A DNA stretch of 5,715 bases from an uncultured Senegalimassilia sp. (GCA_937925385.1 CALEWN010000014.1:1-5715), one strand, 5' to 3'. Positions 1-5,715 are shown, counted from the first letter of the stretch. Program-made: numbers and translations. Notes: generated by a model not told the origin, from the sequence alone.

Positions 1-890
1 CCAAGTACGATGCCCAGCAGGTCGGCGCGACGCTTGAGGGCGCGGAGTTCACCCTTTATAGCGTGGACATGGACCAGGCTGAGACGGTGGGCGTGGAGAG
101 CGCCAGAACGCTGTTCGGCACTGCAACAACCAATGACGACGGCAAGATCTCGTTTGGCGCGGAAGGCCACGCAATGAGCAATTGCACGCTCTACCAGCTC
201 GTGGAATCGAAGGCGCCTGAGGGCTACGCCGCAGCAGAGCCCAAGTGGATCATGCTCAAGGGCAACGCGAGCGACGAGCATTACCAGGCTGCGCTTGAAC
301 AGGCGAAGCGGATCGTTGCGGAGGTCATCGGCGATGACAGGAAGGACGAGATCATCGGCGATGGCAAGAAGGACGAGGTTTGGGTCTACGACGATCGTTT
401 GACGGGATCTGCGGTCATCAAAGCGAAGAAGGTGCTCAAAGGCGGCACCTTCAAGGCGGGGCAGTTCTCGTTCGCGCTCAAGGACGCCGAGGGGAAGGTG
501 CTCCAAACGGTGACCAACGACGCCGAGGGCAACGTTTCCTTCACCATCGAGTGCAGCAAAGCGGGCGAATACCGCTACACCATCTCCGAGGTCGTCCCCG
601 AGGGCGCTGAGGGCAACGTCAAGGACCACATCACCTACGACACCGCCGAGCATGGCGTCACGGTTAACGTGGCCAATGGCGACGGGAAGCTTGACGCGAC
701 CGTTGTCTACGACGGCGGAACATCGGCTCTGCCGACCTTCACCAACAAGTATTCGGCAACCCTTCCCGCCGCCGGCGGCGTGGGAACGATGGTCACGTAC
801 CTGATCGGTGCCGTGCTTGTTTCCCTTGCTGCCGCCCGGATACATCTGCGTCGCAACCGTGCGAAGAAGGGAGGGTTGAGCCGTGATTAG
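1..890 (+). CDS. Sortase-anchored pilus subunit, probable tip or accessory protein (C-terminal part; start lies upstream)
   Basis: The reading frame is open from the left edge (first full codon at position 3) to TAG 888-890, giving 295 visible residues; an internal GTG at 63 is not a real start because homology begins before it. Visible residues 1-87 form a CnaB (prealbumin-like) domain: a KYD first strand, GAEFTLY, and an E-box LVESKAPEGY whose Glu68 would be the isopeptide catalyst. I do not see an obvious partner Asn in its last strand. Residues 108-125 are a duplicated charged linker. Residues about 135-250 resemble the Spy0128/FctA pilin isopeptide domain, with Lys143 (AKKVLKG), Glu196 (YTISE) and Asn248 (FTNKY) in the expected places. 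The end is a cell-wall sorting signal: LPAAG at 254-258, a hydrophobic stretch and an Arg/Lys tail (RRNRAKK). By analogy with Spa/Fim operons it is probably the tip adhesin or an accessory subunit displayed on the cell surface. The missing N-terminus, where an adhesive domain would lie, prevents a firmer call. Confidence 0.88.
   Translation, partial: KYDAQQVGATLEGAEFTLYSVDMDQAETVGVESARTLFGTATTNDDGKISFGAEGHAMSNCTLYQLVESKAPEGYAAAEPKWIMLKGNASDEHYQAALEQAKRIVAEVIGDDRKDEIIGDGKKDEVWVYDDRLTGSAVIKAKKVLKGGTFKAGQFSFALKDAEGKVLQTVTNDAEGNVSFTIECSKAGEYRYTISEVVPEGAEGNVKDHITYDTAEHGVTVNVANGDGKLDATVVYDGGTSALPTFTNKYSATLPAAGGVGTMVTYLIGAVLVSLAAARIHLRRNRAKKGGLSRD
324..377 (+). repeat. Two-copy 27-bp in-frame tandem repeat in an interdomain linker
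   Basis: Positions 324-350 and 351-377 are adjacent copies matching at 24 of 27 bases. They encode VIGDDRKDE and IIGDGKKDE. The repeat lies exactly between the CnaB domain and the FctA-like domain, so copy-number change would lengthen or shorten a charged hinge by 9 residues without breaking the frame. Confidence 0.85.
867..885 (+). promoter_or_regulatory. Ribosome binding site and GTG start of the LPETG pilin
   Basis: AAGGGAGGG at 867-875 lies 7 bases before GTG 883. It sits inside the last codons of the upstream gene, whose stop is at 888-890. The strong purine tract fixes this GTG as the start; no in-frame ATG precedes the signal peptide. Confidence 0.8.
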
Positions 891-2583
891 CTGCAGCTTC
901 GGGTTTCGTGCCCATAGGCTCGTCGCCCTTCTTTGCGCGCTTGCGCTTGTGCTCGCGGCGATCCTGCCGGGGTCGGCCTCTGCTTTCTCCGCATCTGGGC
1001 ATGCCGCAGCTACCGGCACCCTTACGGTGTCGGGTTCGGCCGCGGACGCGTATGAGGCGTACCAGCTCTTCAACGCGGATATTTCCGATGGGGACGGCTC
1101 CGGGGACAAGATGGCCACCGACGTGACGTGGGCGAGCGACGCCGTGCGCGACGCCGCGCTTCCCGTTTTACGCGAGGCGGGCATGGATGTCGCGGGAGCC
1201 GTTGCCCAGGACGTTGCCGAGTGGCTTGACGCCGATGGGCACATGACCCCTTCGCTGGCTACGGGGCTTGCCCGCGCGATTCGCGCGTCCGGCGTGGAGC
1301 CCCGGGCCATTCCCGCCGGCTGCGCCGTGGAGCTTCTCGCCGGGTATTGGCTTGTCATGGCCGAAGAGGATGCCATCGGCCAGTCTCAGGCGGGCACCGC
1401 GGCGATATTCACGCTGGTGGGCGGCGCTTCGGTGACCGTTACGCCCAAGGCTGCTGTGCCGGTGGTTGGCAAGCACGTGCTCGAGGATTCGGACGGCGCG
1501 TGGGGCAAGGCCGCCGATGCCACCGTGGGCGATGACCTGTACTGGCGCCTTTGCGTCACCATCCCGGCGGGCCTTGTCGGCTACGACGCGTACACGGTCG
1601 AGTTTGCTGACGCTATGAGCGCGGGGCTCGATCCCTCTAAGGTTGCCTCGAGCGCACGCGTTTATGTGGCCGCAGGGACCGACGGCGGCTTCGATGCGGT
1701 CGCCGTTTCGGGCGGTTCGGTCGGCGCTGAGCCCGTTGGCGGGTGGACGGACATCACCGCCGGGTGCGCCGTTTCGGTCGATACCGGGGCGAACGCATTC
1801 ACCGTGCGGACGGGTGACCTCATTGCCGCGCTTGGCGGCGCTGGAAGGTTCGCCGCCGGGGCGCGCGTGGTGGTGATTTATAACGCGCCGCTGGGCGCGA
1901 ACGCCAACCGCGGGGCGGAGCAGGGCAATCCAAACGAGGTGTACCTGCGTTACCCGCGTTCCCCCTTCGCCGACCAGGGTGGGGAGGGCGGCTATGCCCG
2001 CACCCCGAGCGACAACGCCGCTGCTTATACCTGGGACGTTGCGCTCGCCAAGCGCGCGAGCGACGGTCAAAGGACGCTTTCGGGCGCCGTGCTGCGCGTT
2101 ACCGACGACCGCGGGCGCCGGCTTGCGGCCGACGGGACGTGGGTTGAGGGCGACGCGACCATCACCACTGGCGCGGACGGGCGTGTTGCGGTCAGCGGCG
2201 TGGACTCCGGGGCACTTACGGTCGAGGAGATCGCGGCGCCCGAAAACTACGTTGGCTTCACGGGCGCTCGATCGCTCGCTCTTGCAGTCGAGGGGCTTGA
2301 CGTCGAGCAGGTTGCGGCTGCGAGGCCGACGCTCACCGTGTCCGCCGACAAGCCGCTGCGCGTCGACGGGGCCGACGCCGCCTCGGGAGCCGTGGAGGTT
2401 GCGGTCCTGAACTCCCCGAAGCCCTCAAGCCCGGGCGAGTGGCTCGCCGGGCTTCTTCCCGAAACCGGCGACCGGCGCCTGGTTGTTGCGGTTGTGCTCG
2501 CAGTCGCCGGGGCGGCAGCCGCGATCCTGCTCGTTGCCGGATTGCGTTTCATCAGGCGGGGAGGAGGCCGTCGTGACAAGTAG
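883..2583 (+). CDS. LPETG-anchored pilin, FimA/SpaA-like with isopeptide D2 and CnaB domains (probable minor pilin)
   Basis: 566 residues, starting at GTG within an 8-bp overlap with the preceding gene, which suggests translational coupling. Residues 1-34 are a Sec signal peptide (hydrophobic core from about 13, probable cleavage after SASA). Residues 35-189 form the N-terminal pilin domain with WASDAVR, AQDVAEWL and AGYWL motifs, closing with TVTPK (Lys189), the likely equivalent of the pilin-motif lysine used for polymerisation. Residues 190-360 resemble the fimbrial isopeptide D2 domain: Lys197, Asp243 in EFADAMSAGL, and Asn351 in GNPNEVYLRY. Residues about 384-512 are a CnaB domain with Lys390, Glu449 (TVEEIAAPENY) and Asn510 (VAVLN). 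The sorting signal is LPETG (525-529), a membrane segment and an Arg-rich tail. It is a paralogue of the pilin encoded at 2719-4488 but is more Ala-rich and has three Cys after the signal peptide (147, 224, 295). It is probably a minor or basal pilin; the backbone role is less likely because the other pilin sits directly before the sortase gene. Confidence 0.9.
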   Translation: MISCSFGFRAHRLVALLCALALVLAAILPGSASAFSASGHAAATGTLTVSGSAADAYEAYQLFNADISDGDGSGDKMATDVTWASDAVRDAALPVLREAGMDVAGAVAQDVAEWLDADGHMTPSLATGLARAIRASGVEPRAIPAGCAVELLAGYWLVMAEEDAIGQSQAGTAAIFTLVGGASVTVTPKAAVPVVGKHVLEDSDGAWGKAADATVGDDLYWRLCVTIPAGLVGYDAYTVEFADAMSAGLDPSKVASSARVYVAAGTDGGFDAVAVSGGSVGAEPVGGWTDITAGCAVSVDTGANAFTVRTGDLIAALGGAGRFAAGARVVVIYNAPLGANANRGAEQGNPNEVYLRYPRSPFADQGGEGGYARTPSDNAAAYTWDVALAKRASDGQRTLSGAVLRVTDDRGRRLAADGTWVEGDATITTGADGRVAVSGVDSGALTVEEIAAPENYVGFTGARSLALAVEGLDVEQVAAARPTLTVSADKPLRVDGADAASGAVEVAVLNSPKPSSPGEWLAGLLPETGDRRLVVAVVLAVAGAAAAILLVAGLRFIRRGGGRRDK

Positions 2584-2718
2584 CCGTTGCGCGCTATTTG
2601 GCGCGTTGTCCCCGCCGTAGCCGCGCCGCCGTTCGTTTGCTTCCGGCGCTCGGCTCGAAAGGCGGCTCGAGCGTCGTTGTCATTACATCAATAACCTTCG
2701 TATAGAAAGGAACCGGAC
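2584..2718 (+). promoter_or_regulatory. 135-bp spacer with two inverted repeats ahead of the major pilin
   Basis: This is the only sizeable gap inside the operon; the other junctions overlap or abut. It holds a short GC hairpin (CGCGC 2590-2594 with GCGCG 2601-2605). A longer imperfect one has core arms CGCTCG 2647-2652 and CGAGCG 2668-2673, extendable outward to about 2644/2676 with one G-U pair. Neither is followed by a clear T-tract, so neither is a textbook terminator. They could attenuate or process the message between the accessory genes and the backbone gene. I see no convincing promoter here: the TTGTCA/TATAGA pair at 2677-2706 would place the RNA start beyond the ribosome binding site. 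Confidence 0.4.
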
Positions 2719-2721
2719 TTG
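2705..2721 (+). promoter_or_regulatory. Ribosome binding site and TTG start of the major pilin
   Basis: GAAAGGAA at 2705-2712 lies 6 bases before TTG 2719. The next in-frame ATG (2809) falls inside the signal peptide, so TTG is the supported start. A TTG start is unusual for a protein expected to be abundant. Confidence 0.75.
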
Positions 2722-4488
2722 AAAGCACAGAAGAAGTTCGCCCGTCTTACTCTTACGGCGGGCCTTACCGCGACGTTGGCTTTCGGCAGCGTCGCCGCCC
2801 CTGCAGCTATGGCGTTTGCGGATACGGGGTCGACCGTCACGTTCGCGGATGCCGATTATGCGGCGTCCACGACCTATAAGGGCATCCAGATCTTCAAGGC
2901 GACGGTCACGGCGACCGCCGAGGGCACGACGGTGAGCAACATCGAGTGGGCAAGTGACGAGGTCCGCACCGCCGTAGTGGCCGCTATCCAGGAGAAAGAT
3001 TCGTCCTATAGCAGCTACATCGCACAGGATGCCGCCGATTGGCTGAGCGCTCACGCTGGGGTTACCGGAACCGATTCGAAGGTTGCGAGCGATAACGTCT
3101 TGAGCGCGATCGCCGGCAAGCTGAATGGCAGCTCTGCTTGGCAGACGACGACCGCGGGTAATGCGTCCCTTTCCGGGCTCGAGGCCGGTTACTGGCTGTT
3201 CCTCACCGCTATCGCCGGCACCCCTGACGGCAAGTCGACCGATGGCTTCACCTCTCCCGTGTACGCCGTGATCGATGGTACCAGCGCGACGACCGTTACC
3301 CCCAAGAAGGGCGTGCCCACGGTCGAGAAGAAGATCCTCGACGACGCGGATGCCGCCGGTGTGGACCTCACGAACTCCGAGAAATGGAAGGATGTTGCCG
3401 ATTCCCAAATCGGTCAGGAGGTGAACTATAAGCTCACCGGCACGATCGCCAGCAACTACGCCACGTTCAGCGCCTATGCCTATAAGTTCAACGACGTGCT
3501 TTCCAGCGGTCTTGATTACGTCAACGACTCGGTTGAGGTGTACGCGGTGAACGGTGGCGCCTATAACAAGATCGATGCGCACCACTACACGGTGGAATAT
3601 GCCGGCAAAACGCTGACGGTGGAGTTCAAGGTCGGCAACGGCGATAAGGGCCTTAAGGACGTCGAGGGCGTCACCGCAGATACCCAGATCGTCGTAATCT
3701 ACAAGGCGAAGCTCAACGGCAACGCCATGATCGGCAACGCTTCCGATGGCAACAAGGGCGGCAACCCCAACACCGTCAAGCTCACGTACTCCAACAACCC
3801 GTACACCGAGGGTACGGGCGAGACGATCGAGGACACCGTCGCCGACTTCGCGTTCAAGCTCAACCTCAACAAGGTCGATCAGGGCACCGAGAAGGGGCTT
3901 GCGGGCGCCGTCTTCGCCATCCAGTCCGTCGACGCGAACACCGCGGGGCAGTACGTCGCCTCGAAGGCTGATGAGACTGCGGGCGTTATCGCGGGCCAGC
4001 TCGTGACCGTTGCCGACGCTAACAACCTTCCCGAGTACGTGAAGTTCACGTCCGGCAGCGATGGCAAGATCGCCGTCGGCGGCCTTGATGCCGGCTCCTA
4101 CAAAGTGACCGAGGTCCAAACCCCCGACGACACCAAGTACACCGAGGCCAACCCCTTCACCTTCACCATTAACCCGACGTATGACGAGACGACGATGAAG
4201 GTGACGGGCCTTACGGCGGCGGTCTCCGAGTCCGACAAGGGTCGTAGCGATATCGCCTTCGGCACGCTCGACGGCACTGCCGGTGACCACAAGCTGACCG
4301 GCGTGGAGGGCTCCGGCACCAATGCCGCTACCGGCGAGGTGACCATCAACGTCGGCAACGCCAAGTCCGTGGGCCTTCCCGTCACCGGTCTTGACGGCGT
4401 GACGCTTACCTGGATCGCGGGCGGCGTCGTGCTCGTCATCGGCGTGGCGCGCATCATCCGTCGCCGTCGTACGGAGCCCGAGGAGTAG
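2719..4488 (+). CDS. LPVTG-anchored major (backbone) pilin, FimA/SpaA-like
   Basis: 589 residues from TTG. Residues 1-34 are a signal peptide (MKAQKKF start, probable cleavage after MAFA). Residues 35-196 are the N-terminal domain with IEWASDEVR, AQDAADWL and AGYWLF motifs, ending in TVTPK with candidate polymerisation Lys196. Residues about 197-362 are an isopeptide D2 domain: Lys204/205 (VEKKILDD), conserved Asp259 (KFNDVLSSGL) and Asn351 (GNPNTVKLTYSN). Residues about 376-549 are a CnaB domain with Lys385 (LNLNKVD), Glu465 (YKVTEV) and Asn547 (INVGN). LPVTG is at 553-557, followed by a hydrophobic helix and RRRR. The mature part has no Cys, consistent with stability from isopeptide bonds instead of disulfides. 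In this family the sortase cleaves between Thr and Gly and joins Thr to the pilin Lys of the next subunit, building a covalent fibre. Its position immediately before the sortase gene supports the backbone role; that role is inferred, not shown by sequence alone. Confidence 0.92.
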   Translation: MKAQKKFARLTLTAGLTATLAFGSVAAPAAMAFADTGSTVTFADADYAASTTYKGIQIFKATVTATAEGTTVSNIEWASDEVRTAVVAAIQEKDSSYSSYIAQDAADWLSAHAGVTGTDSKVASDNVLSAIAGKLNGSSAWQTTTAGNASLSGLEAGYWLFLTAIAGTPDGKSTDGFTSPVYAVIDGTSATTVTPKKGVPTVEKKILDDADAAGVDLTNSEKWKDVADSQIGQEVNYKLTGTIASNYATFSAYAYKFNDVLSSGLDYVNDSVEVYAVNGGAYNKIDAHHYTVEYAGKTLTVEFKVGNGDKGLKDVEGVTADTQIVVIYKAKLNGNAMIGNASDGNKGGNPNTVKLTYSNNPYTEGTGETIEDTVADFAFKLNLNKVDQGTEKGLAGAVFAIQSVDANTAGQYVASKADETAGVIAGQLVTVADANNLPEYVKFTSGSDGKIAVGGLDAGSYKVTEVQTPDDTKYTEANPFTFTINPTYDETTMKVTGLTAAVSESDKGRSDIAFGTLDGTAGDHKLTGVEGSGTNAATGEVTINVGNAKSVGLPVTGLDGVTLTWIAGGVVLVIGVARIIRRRRTEPEE

Positions 4489-5382
4489 ATGAAGCGCCGA
4501 GACAAGCTCGCAGCGACAGGCGCCTCTGCTCCGAGCGGCAAGAGGCGCCGCAAGCGCTTGCCTCGCTGGGCCGATCGGCTCATCACCATGCTCGTCATCC
4601 TTATCGGCGTCGGCCTTATGGTGTGGCCCTGGGTTCTCGACCGGTTCGAGGCGGCGGGCGTTTTCAACCAGATCGATGCCGTGTCCAGCACGGTGGACGC
4701 CCTTCCTGCGCAGGAGCGCGAGCGGATCCTCCTCCAGGCGCGGGCGTACAACGAGCTGCTTGCCGGCGAGAGCACCGAGCTTCCCGCTGATCAGGTCGCG
4801 CCCTACGAGGAGCAGCTCATTTTCGACCGTGACCCCATGATGAGCTGGGTGGAGATTCCCTCTATCAACGTGAGCATGCCCATCTACCACGGCACGGGCG
4901 AGGAGGCGCTTATGGCCGGCGTCGGCCATCTTGAGGGAACAAGCCTGCCTGTGGGTGGGGAGTCCTCTCATTGCGTTCTCACGGCCCACTCCGGCATGCG
5001 CAACCTCAGCATGTTCGATGGCATCCATGCGCTTGAGGAGGGTGACCTGGTCCTTCTTCACACCATGAATCAGACGCTCGCGTACAGGGTGACGGGCTCC
5101 GAAGTGGTGTGGCCCGACGAGGTCGAATCGCTGGTCATTGAGCCGGGGACCGACAAACTTACGCTTGTGACCTGCACGCCTTACGGCGTGAACGACCACC
5201 GGTTGCTCGTCCATTGCGATCGCACCGAATATGTCGAGCAGGAGGCAGCCGACCAGAAGAGCCTTCTGGCAAGACATTGGGGCAAGCGCGAGATTGCGGT
5301 CCTCATCGTCGCGGCAGCTATGGCGCTTGTGCTGCTGGACATCGTCGTACATCGCCTTCGCCGCCGACGCGGTGATGGCTGA
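4489..5382 (+). CDS. Class C (pilus-assembly) sortase
   Basis: 297-residue membrane transpeptidase that should cleave the LPxTG-like signals of the adjacent pilins and link them through lysine. A basic N-terminus is followed by a membrane segment (about 31-50); the catalytic barrel begins near WVEIPSINVSMPIYHGT (120-136). Catalytic residues are His167 (LTAHSG), Cys229 (TLVTCTPYG) and Arg238 (NDHRLLV). A second membrane segment (about 268-287) and an Arg-rich end (HRLRRRR) match the two-anchor topology of pilus sortases. The ATG directly follows the pilin stop TAG (4486-4488). The only ribosome-binding-like sequence, AGGAG 4481-4485, is 3 bases from the ATG, so translation is probably coupled to the pilin. 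Odd points: the region after YNELLAG (88-93), where class C enzymes usually carry the DP(F/W/Y) lid, has no such motif, and the only nearby DP (115-116) abuts the first barrel strand. Two extra Cys (162, 243) lie in the strands near the active site. The pilus-sortase assignment is secure; the exact substrate set is not. Confidence 0.94.
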   Translation: MKRRDKLAATGASAPSGKRRRKRLPRWADRLITMLVILIGVGLMVWPWVLDRFEAAGVFNQIDAVSSTVDALPAQERERILLQARAYNELLAGESTELPADQVAPYEEQLIFDRDPMMSWVEIPSINVSMPIYHGTGEEALMAGVGHLEGTSLPVGGESSHCVLTAHSGMRNLSMFDGIHALEEGDLVLLHTMNQTLAYRVTGSEVVWPDEVESLVIEPGTDKLTLVTCTPYGVNDHRLLVHCDRTEYVEQEAADQKSLLARHWGKREIAVLIVAAAMALVLLDIVVHRLRRRRGDG

Positions 5383-5425
5383 CGCGTTCGCCCCTCGGAT
5401 AAACAGGGGACGTGTTGTTTCGTTT
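5382..5425 (+). terminator. Possible intrinsic terminator of the pilus operon
   Basis: A stem CCCCT 5391-5395 / AGGGG 5405-5409 with a 9-base loop can be extended outward by ACGCG 5382-5386 / CGTGT 5411-5415 across an internal loop. It is followed by the T-rich run TTGTTTCGTTT (5415-5425). It lies immediately after the sortase stop codon, as expected. The stem is short and the T-tract interrupted, so it may be weak. Confidence 0.45.
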
Positions 5426-5468
5426 GGGGGCCGATAATCGTTCTGGCTCACCGGTTCGCCCACTGTGC

Positions 5469-5500
5469 TTGATTCTAAGGCCTATCGGGTCGTCTATAAT
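5469..5500 (+). promoter_or_regulatory. Probable sigma-70-type promoter for the downstream gene
   Basis: A perfect TATAAT at 5495-5500 stands in an AT-richer patch between the pilus operon and the next gene. The best -35-like hexamer is TTGATT 5469-5474, but the 20-base spacer is longer than the usual 17, so the -35 assignment is weak. Transcription would begin near 5507-5509. Confidence 0.5.
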
Positions 5501-5507
5501 GCAGCGT

Positions 5508-5664
5508 AATGTATGGGAAGGCGGGCGCCGCGTGCCTGCCTTCTTCCTTATCTGGCTTTAAGCAAGTAGGCGGGAGAAGCCGAGCCGCGCGCGTCCTTGC
5601 GGCGGTACGCTCTCCCTTGTCAATGGGCAGCAGGCTTATCCCGGCCGCGTACGAAAGGCTTCAC
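5508..5664 (+). promoter_or_regulatory. Structured 5' leader of the downstream gene
   Basis: About 157 bases between the predicted RNA start and ATG 5665 contain two good stem-loops. The first pairs GAAGGCGGGC (5517-5526) with GCCTGCCTTC (5534-5543): ten pairs including one G-U, with a 7-base loop. The second has an outer helix GGGAGA 5572-5577 / TCTCCC 5611-5616 and an inner helix GCCGC 5584-5588 / GCGGC 5599-5603. I do not recognise a known riboswitch core. The same stretch is also an open frame from ATG 5509, in phase with ATG 5665, so an N-terminal extension of the downstream protein is the alternative. Its codons (TTA, AGA, CGA, AGG, GTA) are unlike those of the neighbouring genes. Confidence 0.4.
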
Positions 5665-5715
5665 ATGCAAGCGCTCAGCGAAAAAGAGAAGAAGCAGCTC
5701 CTGCGCTACTGCGTA
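5665..5715 (+). CDS. Start of an unidentified gene (17 codons, runs off the right edge)
   Basis: ATG 5665 is preceded by GAAAGG (5653-5658) at 6 bases, the same purine motif seen before the major pilin. The visible peptide is hydrophilic and Lys/Glu-rich (MQALSEKEKKQLL...), with no signal peptide, so the product is probably cytoplasmic. Its own promoter and the terminator-like hairpin upstream suggest it is not part of the pilus operon. The fragment is too short to assign a family. An upstream in-phase ATG at 5509 is a less likely start. Confidence 0.6.
   Translation, partial: MQALSEKEKKQLLRYCV

Noticed and set aside
1168..2070. A 300-codon minus-strand frame opposite the LPETG pilin
   Set aside because: Same cause: a mirror of the codon bias of the real gene; its Arg/Gly/Ala/His-rich translation resembles no known protein.
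2677..2706. TTGTCA...TATAGA as a promoter for the major pilin
   Set aside because: The spacing (18) is acceptable, but RNA would start near 2713, downstream of the ribosome binding site at 2705-2712, and the -10 match is only 4 of 6.
5231..5437. Small + strand frame overlapping the sortase 3' end and running to 5437
   Set aside because: It is out of frame with the sortase, has no ribosome binding site at any start and would read through the putative terminator hairpin.
2683..5463. A 926-codon open frame on the minus strand, antisense to the major pilin and the sortase
   Set aside because: It lies opposite two clearly recognisable genes, its translation is rich in Arg/His/Gly/Val with no recognisable domain, and long antisense frames are expected from G/C-biased third codon positions.
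5597..5616. T-box-like sequence GGCGGTACGC in the leader
   Set aside because: It only loosely resembles the T-box core GGTGGNACCGCG, no specifier stem is evident, and the following peptide does not look like an aminoacyl-tRNA synthetase.
1..5715. tRNA, rRNA, CRISPR, insertion sequence or phage attachment site
   Set aside because: No cloverleaf, spaced direct-repeat array, transposase or terminal inverted repeats could be seen on either strand.

Overview
The window is most of a sortase-assembled (Spa-type) pilus operon on the + strand, followed by a short intergenic region and the first codons of another gene. Several traits point to a Gram-positive actinobacterium of the Coriobacteriia (Collinsella/Olsenella-like): high G+C with G/C-biased third codon positions, GTG and TTG starts with purine-rich ribosome binding sites, LPxTG-type sorting signals with Arg/Lys tails, and pilins of CnaB/FimA type. 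The taxon is inferred from style; no marker gene is present.

Layout. Positions 1-890 hold the C-terminal end of a cell-wall-anchored pilus subunit whose start lies upstream: a CnaB domain, a short linker with a 27-bp tandem duplication, a Spy0128/FctA-like isopeptide domain and an LPAAG sorting signal. It overlaps by 8 bp a 566-residue pilin (883-2583, LPETG). A 135-bp spacer with two inverted repeats (2584-2718) separates this from a second, paralogous 589-residue pilin (2719-4488, LPVTG, TTG start), the likely backbone subunit. Its stop codon abuts the ATG of a class C (pilus) sortase (4489-5382). A weak terminator-like hairpin follows at about 5382-5425. A consensus TATAAT at 5495-5500 and a structured leader then precede a new gene starting at 5665, of which only 17 codons are visible.

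How it works together (inference from the family). The two full-length pilins carry signal peptides, an N-terminal domain ending in a TVTPK motif that looks like the pilin-lysine motif, a middle Lys-Asn isopeptide domain and a C-terminal CnaB domain. They would be exported, held by their membrane tails, cleaved at LPxTG by the sortase and joined through the pilin lysine. The truncated upstream protein would be the tip or an accessory subunit. The final cell-wall (housekeeping) sortase is not in this window.

Nothing here demands a wholly new system. The points most worth a second look are the apparent lack of the canonical DP-aromatic lid in the sortase, the three different sorting motifs beside one sortase, the TVTPK lysine motif, the hairpin-bearing spacer before the backbone gene and the structured leader at the right end.
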